A DNA stretch of 19,184 bases from FEN-987 sp035524675 (GTDB lineage Archaea; Thermoproteota; Bathyarchaeia; 40CM-2-53-6). The notes beneath the pieces are model-generated. The model was not told where the DNA came from and searched no databases. It saw only the letters and a list, made by a program, of their open reading frames with translations. The stretch lies in assembly GCA_035524675.1 (NCBI GenBank), contig DATKOK010000021.1, positions 1-19,184 of the forward strand. The letters run 5' to 3'. Made by a program: the position numbers and the translations under genes. Shown here piece by piece: positions 14,124 to 19,184 of this stretch; the stretch's first letter is position 1, and the number at the start of each line of letters is the position of its first letter.

Positions 14124-15745
14124 GGTTCAATACGGTATGGCCATTGGCAAAAGTGCTGACGAAGTCACAGCTGAGAGGCTCGCAGCGAAGCAGACTTCTT
14201 GCAAAATGGTTCGGTAACCCAATCATCCTCTTCATCGCAGACATCGTGCTCCTCGGAATCCTAGGGGCGTTAGGCTACTACGTGACTTCGAATCTTCCTC
14301 AAGATTTCATGACGGTAATTGGACGATTAGTTGTGGAAGCGCTTGTCGGAATTCCCACGATCACAGCTTTCATGATTATTCTATTTGGCATTTTAGCTGA
14401 ACTCAGTCAACCAATCCAATCAACGAGCGCGGACCTAGTTAATTGGCTGCCGATTGCGCCCATCGAGTATGTTCTAGGATCCACACTTTCTCTCTCATAC
14501 ACCTATTCATTCCTACTGGCAATTTTCGTCGGTCTAACGCTTGGTCCCGCAATATACGTTGGGTATGGTCCCGTTCTAGTCGTGTCCGCTCTGATGGGAA
14601 TTCTATCGCTTTTCGTAGGAGCGTCGACGGTGGAACTTATCAGAGCTGTGACGAATCGCATCTCATCAAGTTTCTACAAGAAGAGCGGTAGGTCGGGAAT
14701 TTTCGCGCGGTTGAGCCTAACGATCATCGTCTTAGTGATCATCCAGTTGACATTCAGCGGACGAGTAGTAGCTTCCGTCCTCGGACGCTTGACTCAAACT
14801 ATGACAGCAGTCTGGTACGTACCTGTTATGTGGCCGTCACTTACAGTCGAATCAGTCAGTGCACAGGCGGGTTTTGCTCCCTTATGGTATGGATTACTTT
14901 CTTTGGGTTTCATGCTGATCATGTTTGGGTTGGCGGTGGGCATGCGTCGGGCATATTGGGTGCCCGTGCCTGTTTCGATAAGACTCGGCGCGCAACCCTC
15001 TCAATCTTCCCTCCGCACGTTCCGGTTTCCAGGGTTGGATCTTGCGGAATCAGCCATAGTTCGAAAGGACTTGCGATCATTGACCCGCCGTCGTGAGATG
15101 GCAAGATTTCTCGCGATACCATTCGTAATAGCTGCATCGCTTTGGGTTTCCGTATATCAATACGGGAGTTCTAGTCAAGGATTCGGTTCAGGCGGGATCT
15201 TCGTCTACCTTTTCCCTGTTGCGATATTCTGTGAGATTCTTTCCGTGACGAGTATTGGACAAGAGGGATCTGCGATTTGGAATCTATATGCCGCGCCATT
15301 AGATGCACGTAAAGTAGTGAACGCGAAAATTCACCTCACAGGTATGCTGGGATCAATCTTCACGTGTGGTCTCCTGTTTGCGGTCTGTCTCTTCTCAAAG
15401 CAAGGGGCAGGAGAGATTCTAAGCTTGTTCCTACTGGGGTTGACAGTGGTAATGGAAGAGTCAGCGCTCGGGGTCTACGTGGCGGGGAGGTTCGCTGATT
15501 TCGGAGAGACCGTACGCAGTCGATACGTTAGTGTGTCTGGGTCTCTGCTAGGGATTATGCTCGGACTAGCTATCATAGCCATTACTATTGGACCTTCACT
15601 AATCGCCGAGTACTTTCCTTCCGTGTACCCTGCCATGATTCCTCCGATCTTGCTCGAAATACCGATCGGTCTTCTGCTATTCGTCTCTTTGCGGAATCTG
15701 GCAATTCGGCAGGTGGGTTGTCTTCTTTCCGAAATTCCAGTATAG
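14120..15745 (+). CDS. ABC-2-type transporter permease, unknown substrate
   Basis: This 541-residue protein has about ten to twelve hydrophobic helices in two blocks: about residues 34-235 and, after a soluble stretch with basic residues (about 280-325, including VRKDLRSLTRRREMARFL), about 330-530. The two-block plan and pairing with a preceding ATPase suit a full-length exporter permease that dimerises or acts alone with two ATPase copies. No close named family is recognised. The ATG overlaps the ATPase stop. It ends 17 bp before the convergent VKOR gene, with no solute-binding protein, which again points to export. Confidence 0.85.
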   Translation: MRFNTVWPLAKVLTKSQLRGSQRSRLLAKWFGNPIILFIADIVLLGILGALGYYVTSNLPQDFMTVIGRLVVEALVGIPTITAFMIILFGILAELSQPIQSTSADLVNWLPIAPIEYVLGSTLSLSYTYSFLLAIFVGLTLGPAIYVGYGPVLVVSALMGILSLFVGASTVELIRAVTNRISSSFYKKSGRSGIFARLSLTIIVLVIIQLTFSGRVVASVLGRLTQTMTAVWYVPVMWPSLTVESVSAQAGFAPLWYGLLSLGFMLIMFGLAVGMRRAYWVPVPVSIRLGAQPSQSSLRTFRFPGLDLAESAIVRKDLRSLTRRREMARFLAIPFVIAASLWVSVYQYGSSSQGFGSGGIFVYLFPVAIFCEILSVTSIGQEGSAIWNLYAAPLDARKVVNAKIHLTGMLGSIFTCGLLFAVCLFSKQGAGEILSLFLLGLTVVMEESALGVYVAGRFADFGETVRSRYVSVSGSLLGIMLGLAIIAITIGPSLIAEYFPSVYPAMIPPILLEIPIGLLLFVSLRNLAIRQVGCLLSEIPV

Positions 15746-15762
15746 CAGGGTGTTGCTGAGAT

Positions 15763-16209
15763 CTAATTGGTTCTTGCCGGATCTATCCGTTTTTCTTTCC
15801 TATCAGATCGGTAGATTATCACAAATATCACGAACAAGATGATCCCGAGGACATGTGCCAATTCACAGTCTGAACAAATTGCATGTATGACAGCTACCTG
15901 AATGTAATCGAGGTAGATTATTGCAGGCACACAGAGCGCCCCGACTACGACTCCAATCATCGATGCGACCCGAACTCCAAGAGCCCGTACCAGAGCCAGC
16001 ACGGTCAACAGTGAGAACCATGCAACCGCCAGGAGATGTATGGGCACGCCATAAAAGTAGGAGAAGGATGTCTGAAACACTAGGGGGCACTGGGTGCCTA
16101 AGATGCAAGCAGTAAGTGCATTTGCGGAAATGTACCATTGAAGCAGATGCCAACTCCAAGAGGCACCTACCACGCCTACAAGAATGGCTGAGAGGGCTGC
16201 CAGTCTCAA
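15763..16209 (-). CDS. Vitamin K epoxide reductase (VKOR) family protein
   Basis: This 148-residue protein has four transmembrane helices and the VKOR cysteine set: loop cysteines Cys35 and Cys41 (CILGTQC), then SYFYGVPIHLLAV, and the active CxxC Cys112-Ser-Asp-Cys115 followed by ELAHVLG. Prokaryotic VKORs reoxidise a DsbA-like thioredoxin outside the membrane and pass electrons to quinone. No thioredoxin domain is fused and no DsbA-like gene is seen here, so the partner is elsewhere. The start is TTG at 16209, because a TAA occurs in frame five codons upstream. It lies downstream of the molybdopterin-protein gene on the same strand, separated by a terminator-like hairpin. Confidence 0.88.
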   Translation of the reverse strand: MRLAALSAILVGVVGASWSWHLLQWYISANALTACILGTQCPLVFQTSFSYFYGVPIHLLAVAWFSLLTVLALVRALGVRVASMIGVVVGALCVPAIIYLDYIQVAVIHAICSDCELAHVLGIILFVIFVIIYRSDRKEKRIDPARTN

Positions 16210-16259
16210 AGTTGCATCAACTTACTCGAAGTGGAAAAGCCTGACGGGTTGGGCTAGCT

Positions 16260-16300
16260 AAAAACATGCCTCGAAGTCTGGACTCGGACAGACGGCATGT
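16260..16300 (-). terminator. Stem-loop plus T-tract after the molybdopterin-protein gene
   Basis: On the minus strand ACATGCC (16300-16294) pairs with GGCATGT (16270-16264). An inner stem GTCTG/CAGAC (16293-16289 with 16280-16276) sits inside, with an 8-nt loop and a 5-nt bulge. TTTTT follows directly at 16264-16260. The stem begins in the stop codon of the upstream gene. This has the shape of a bacterial intrinsic terminator. Archaeal termination usually relies on the T-tract alone, so the stem may instead protect the mRNA 3' end. Confidence 0.55.
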
Positions 16301-17922
16301 CAGGTTACTGTAACTTGCACAGATTGATAGCCCGATGCACCGTTCGGGAATGGCTGATTAACCGCTTGATCTTGGAGTTGGCCTGTTCCGTCGGTCGCCC
16401 TCGCCATAATGTGAGTGGTTCCTGATGATGTTGGGGTCCATGGATATGCCCATAGAACCCACGAGTAAGAAGAGCGAGGTTTCTTCAACGTCGCCGTGTT
16501 CCAAGTATTTCCCCCGTCGACACTAACTTCCACCTTGCTAATGCCCCGGTCTCCTGCAAATGCTACGCCTGCGATCGGAGTTGATTCGTTCGCTTTGACA
16601 TTGGATATTGGATAGTAGATGATCGAGGTAGTCTTGATTCGCGCGTCGTTTGACCATCCTCTCGCCTGCCAATAACCTAGGTATATTTGGTCCGTGACTT
16701 CGATCTCAGTTATCCACTTCGCGTTCATCATTCCGTAAATGCCAGGGACTATTGCGCGAAGCGGAAATCCATGTTCTGTAGGGAGGGTGACATCATTCAT
16801 CTTGAATGCGAGAACAGCGCTGGGAAGTAGAGCATGCTCGAGAGGGATCCCCACAGTGTAGCCATCTCCACATCTGAAGATCACGTACTTGGCACTTGGA
16901 GCAACGCCCGCCTGGTTCAGCAACGTCGCGAGTGGTACGCCAGTCCATTTGGCGTTGCTGATTAACCCTCCCGGAGGGTTGATCGTGTTACTTACGCATT
17001 CAAGCGTCGCGTACTCGTCAACTGCGGGAAGACTGCTGAATGAAGTCTTATCGAGCGTAACCGGGCTATTGACCTTACCGTGAATTTTGAGCGTCCATGA
17101 ATCAAGGTCCAGTTGCGGAGGAATTGGGTCGATGTCAACCCGGTAGAAGACTCTGTTGTCAGTCACTTCGGAGCCTACCAGCTCGCTGATTCGCGGATCC
17201 GTGAATATCGCCGCGAGATCTGACTCAGTTGTTTCCGGTTGGGGATTAGTGGGTACGGAACCACCACCGCCCGCGACTGGTTGGTTTGATAGGACGGATA
17301 ATCCGATTTTTGATACGAAGCCTGCCACTGCCAGGAGGACAGCAGCGATTGCAACTTTTCTAAGGAACCCGCGTCGTTGTGATGCCCCGGGCTCTAGTAG
17401 CTTACCCTTCGCCTCCTCAACTTTCGATAGGGCCGCGTACTGGAGTGTAGTCAGAGAGTAGATTACGTTCACTGCCAAGACGAGTAGAGTTGAAGTGACC
17501 CATCCGTACGTTGACGAGATTGCTGAAAAAGCACTTGCTGATTGAAACTGGAGCCCGAGAGCTAATGCCGTTGGCAGAAGCGTCCCGCCTATGAGAGCCG
17601 CTCTCTTCATGGAACTGGAGGGGTTTCGGTCGAGTAGCACGCCTAATAGGACACCGATGGCGCCGTACAGCAGCACGTAGAGTATCGATGAGAAGACGAA
17701 AGCAGAATACTTTGCATACTCACGAAATGTTTCGACAACGACTGATTGTATTGAGCCTGGTACAGGTGAGATTAGGACTTGGAAGATTGAGAGTGGCGGA
17801 AACGGGTATCCTAGAAGATCGGTGCCGATGAACAGAATTATCGTCGCCAGAATGCCACCCAAAATACCACCAGTGAAGAACCTCTTCAGTCCAGCTGGTT
17901 TCTGGCTCGGGGCGTCATCCAT
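16300..17922 (-). CDS. Membrane-anchored sulfite-oxidase-fold molybdopterin oxidoreductase
   Basis: From the ATG at 17922 this is a 540-residue protein. It begins with four transmembrane helices (about 18-37, 71-97, 107-127, 139-162). A twin-arginine motif follows (QRRGFLRK, Arg183-Arg184) ahead of a fifth helix (187-208). Then come a glycine-rich spacer and an extracellular sulfite-oxidase domain with the Mo-ligating Cys309 in ATLECVSNT, HGFPLRAIVPGIYGMMNAKW and GYWQARGWS. The C-terminal part (about 435-540) is the Ig-like Moco dimerisation domain (VEVSVDGGNTW). It may oxidise sulfite or reduce sulfoxides. A five-helix plan with a Tat-dependent last helix is known for actinobacterial Moco proteins such as Streptomyces Sco3746. 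A TTG two codons upstream is an alternative start. Confidence 0.88.
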   Translation of the reverse strand: MDDAPSQKPAGLKRFFTGGILGGILATIILFIGTDLLGYPFPPLSIFQVLISPVPGSIQSVVVETFREYAKYSAFVFSSILYVLLYGAIGVLLGVLLDRNPSSSMKRAALIGGTLLPTALALGLQFQSASAFSAISSTYGWVTSTLLVLAVNVIYSLTTLQYAALSKVEEAKGKLLEPGASQRRGFLRKVAIAAVLLAVAGFVSKIGLSVLSNQPVAGGGGSVPTNPQPETTESDLAAIFTDPRISELVGSEVTDNRVFYRVDIDPIPPQLDLDSWTLKIHGKVNSPVTLDKTSFSSLPAVDEYATLECVSNTINPPGGLISNAKWTGVPLATLLNQAGVAPSAKYVIFRCGDGYTVGIPLEHALLPSAVLAFKMNDVTLPTEHGFPLRAIVPGIYGMMNAKWITEIEVTDQIYLGYWQARGWSNDARIKTTSIIYYPISNVKANESTPIAGVAFAGDRGISKVEVSVDGGNTWNTATLKKPRSSYSWVLWAYPWTPTSSGTTHIMARATDGTGQLQDQAVNQPFPNGASGYQSVQVTVT

Positions 17923-18105
17923 TAGCAATCAACTTCCAACGGAATGCCTGTCCATTCAATTAACGGTTGTACCAAATCTAGCCAGATTGAAACCAAATTT
18001 CGCACCGAGCTGTGAAATGACTTGATACTGAGTTAATTCGGCCGTCAGCATCGAGAGAGGTGATGAGGCTGCAACGTTTTGCGGCGTGTCGCTCAGTCAA
18101 TAAGA

Positions 18106-18663
18106 TTAGCCTCCTCTCGTTTTCAACTTTTCACGATAGTGCTCTCTCAACTTGGAGACTTTCGGAGCTATCACCATTTGACAATACGGTTGTCGAGGAT
18201 TTCTTCGGAAGTAGTCTTGATGGTACTCCTCTGCCTTGTAGAATGCGTCGAAAGGAACGATTTGCGTAACTATCGGTCTATCCCACGTACCTGAAGCTTC
18301 AACTTGTTTGATGACTTGCTCGGCTGCTTCTTTCTGTTTGTTATCTCTGTAGAAGATTACTGAACGGTATTGGGTTCCTGCGTCGGCGCCTTGACGGTTC
18401 AGGGTGGTGGGATCGTGAATTGTGAAGAAGAATCCGAGTAGATCTCGAAGGGAGATTGTTCTTGGATTAAACGTGACTTGGACCACCTCTGCATGTCCTG
18501 TGGCTCCGCTGCAGACTTGCTCATAGCTCGGATTAGGCACGTTACCTCCGGAGTATCCGGATTCGACTTTTTCCACGCCGTTGAGTTCCAGGAACGCCGC
18601 TTCGGTGCACCAGAAACATCCGCCGCCAACTGTAATGACCTCTGAAGCAGCACTCAACGACAT
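18106..18663 (-). CDS. msrA: Peptide methionine sulfoxide reductase MsrA
   Basis: This 185-residue protein has the MsrA active site GGGCFWCTEAAF with catalytic Cys16 and Cys19, then GVEKVESGYSGG, GHAEVVQVTFNP, and the C-terminal AEEYHQDYFRRNP. It reduces methionine-S-sulfoxide in proteins, using thioredoxin. No fused MsrB is present. Extra cysteines at about 51 and 163 may serve as resolving residues. The ATG at 18663 has a very strong Shine-Dalgarno, GAGGAGG (18675-18669) with 5-nt spacing. There is no signal peptide, so it is cytoplasmic. It lies 183 bp upstream of the molybdopterin-protein gene on the same strand. Confidence 0.95.
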   Translation of the reverse strand: MSLSAASEVITVGGGCFWCTEAAFLELNGVEKVESGYSGGNVPNPSYEQVCSGATGHAEVVQVTFNPRTISLRDLLGFFFTIHDPTTLNRQGADAGTQYRSVIFYRDNKQKEAAEQVIKQVEASGTWDRPIVTQIVPFDAFYKAEEYHQDYFRRNPRQPYCQMVIAPKVSKLREHYREKLKTRGG

Positions 18664-18736
18664 CTAATCCTCCTCTTTCACACCTATGAGACAAGTTGCG
18701 CTGGTAAAGTTTGACCATTTGGGTAGAGTCAACATC

Positions 18737-19156
18737 TCACATCGTCTTCCTGGACAAGGTTGAGCCGCTGTAAAGCATCGCCAGTCCCAACACCAACATT
18801 ACAACGCCTGAGAAAGACGACCATTGCATCATAAGATTGAACGCTCCGGTCAACATGCCACCTGCCAAGATTAGCATTACTAGACCATACATTATCATGA
18901 GCACGCCCGTGTAACGACTCATAACTCTCGGAACAAACATGAGTGCCCCCGTCACCAGTACGATGGCTCCCAAAGCTGTCAGGAAATACCCAATGAGACG
19001 AACATTCAGCATCTGATTCATCCCCATAGGCACTTGGAGCAGAGTGGACAAACCAGCCCAAAGATCGACGATACCACCCACAAGGCCTATACACCCAGAC
19101 ATTTCCCGTCTCATATGGAAGACTGATAATGCGGCTGAACGGTTGCCGATATGCAT
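18737..19156 (-). CDS. Four-helix membrane protein, unknown function
   Basis: This 139-residue protein has four predicted transmembrane helices (about 19-39, 54-77, 81-103, 112-132) and a short basic tail (SRKTM). Helices are rich in Gly, Leu and Met (GLVMLILAGGMLTGAFNLMM). There is no recognisable motif, cofactor site or family. The ATG at 19156 has GAGG close in front; the ATG at 19114 would give 125 residues and still keep all helices. It is the first visible gene of a minus-strand series leading to msrA, 73 bp downstream. Confidence 0.65.
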   Translation of the reverse strand: MHIGNRSAALSVFHMRREMSGCIGLVGGIVDLWAGLSTLLQVPMGMNQMLNVRLIGYFLTALGAIVLVTGALMFVPRVMSRYTGVLMIMYGLVMLILAGGMLTGAFNLMMQWSSFSGVVMLVLGLAMLYSGSTLSRKTM

Positions 19157-19184
19157 TTCCTCATCTGCACGAGGAATTAGAGGA

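Noticed and set aside
18060..18066. GTGATGA, a perfect C-box for a C/D guide RNA
   Set aside because: No CTGA D-box follows at a suitable distance and no terminal stem is visible, so the match is probably chance; it lies in the gap before the msrA stop.
18729..19094. Minus-strand 121-codon frame overlapping the four-helix membrane protein
   Set aside because: It is a different frame over the same DNA with polar, low-order sequence; the overlapping frame gives four clean membrane helices.
1..19184. Insertion sequences, integrases, tRNA or rRNA genes
   Set aside because: No transposase-like or integrase-like protein, no terminal repeats, and no tRNA-shaped or rRNA-like segment was found by reading both strands; this is by eye and not a covariance-model search.

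Overview
The window is a piece of archaeal chromosome. It encodes A-type ATP synthase subunits A, B and D, nascent-polypeptide-associated complex (NAC), MBF1, transcription factor E alpha (TFE) next to a probable DUF2110 gene, and the archaeal tRNA C56 2'-O-methyltransferase. There are also two stand-alone Lrp/AsnC ligand-binding (RAM) proteins and a eukaryote-like JAMM protease. This mix fits the Thermoproteota/TACK side, something like Nitrososphaeria (Thaumarchaeota) or Bathyarchaeia; that placement is inference. The end of an acyl-CoA dehydrogenase, a histidine ammonia-lyase homologue, a lipoate ligase homologue, a sulfite-oxidase-fold molybdoenzyme and MsrA suggest a heterotroph with oxidative metabolism. 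Genes are tightly packed, several use TTG or GTG starts, and Shine-Dalgarno and apparently leaderless starts are mixed.

Layout. 1-2650: an acyl-CoA dehydrogenase 3' end, a RAM-only protein, a 332-bp divergent intergenic region with phased 10-bp repeats and strong hairpins, a JAMM protease converging on an HD-domain nucleotidase, and a surface protein of the DNRLRE type. 2704-6548: atpA-atpB-atpD as a compact operon. 6557-9195 (minus): NAC, the ammonia-lyase and a PUA-domain protein. 9254-11959: MBF1 (+), Trm56 with a small two-helix membrane protein (-), then TFE and DUF2110 (+), running into a lipoate-protein ligase (to 12710). 12722-13291 (minus): a second RAM-only protein and a 53-residue zinc-binding protein, separated by a palindrome-rich gap. 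13359-15745 (+): an ABC exporter pair. 15763-19156 (minus): VKOR, a membrane-anchored molybdopterin oxidase, MsrA and a four-helix membrane protein.

How the genes work together. The left and middle parts are mainly housekeeping: energy conversion, co-translational chaperoning, transcription initiation and tRNA modification. The right end groups three thiol/sulfur redox proteins acting at or near the cell envelope: VKOR for disulfide formation, the Moco protein and MsrA. I found no mobile element, CRISPR array, rRNA or tRNA. The least explained parts are the repeat-plus-hairpin intergenic region at 441-772, the five-helix Moco protein with an internal twin-arginine motif, and changed key positions in AtpA (P-loop), TFE (zinc ribbon) and the ammonia-lyase (active-site pair).
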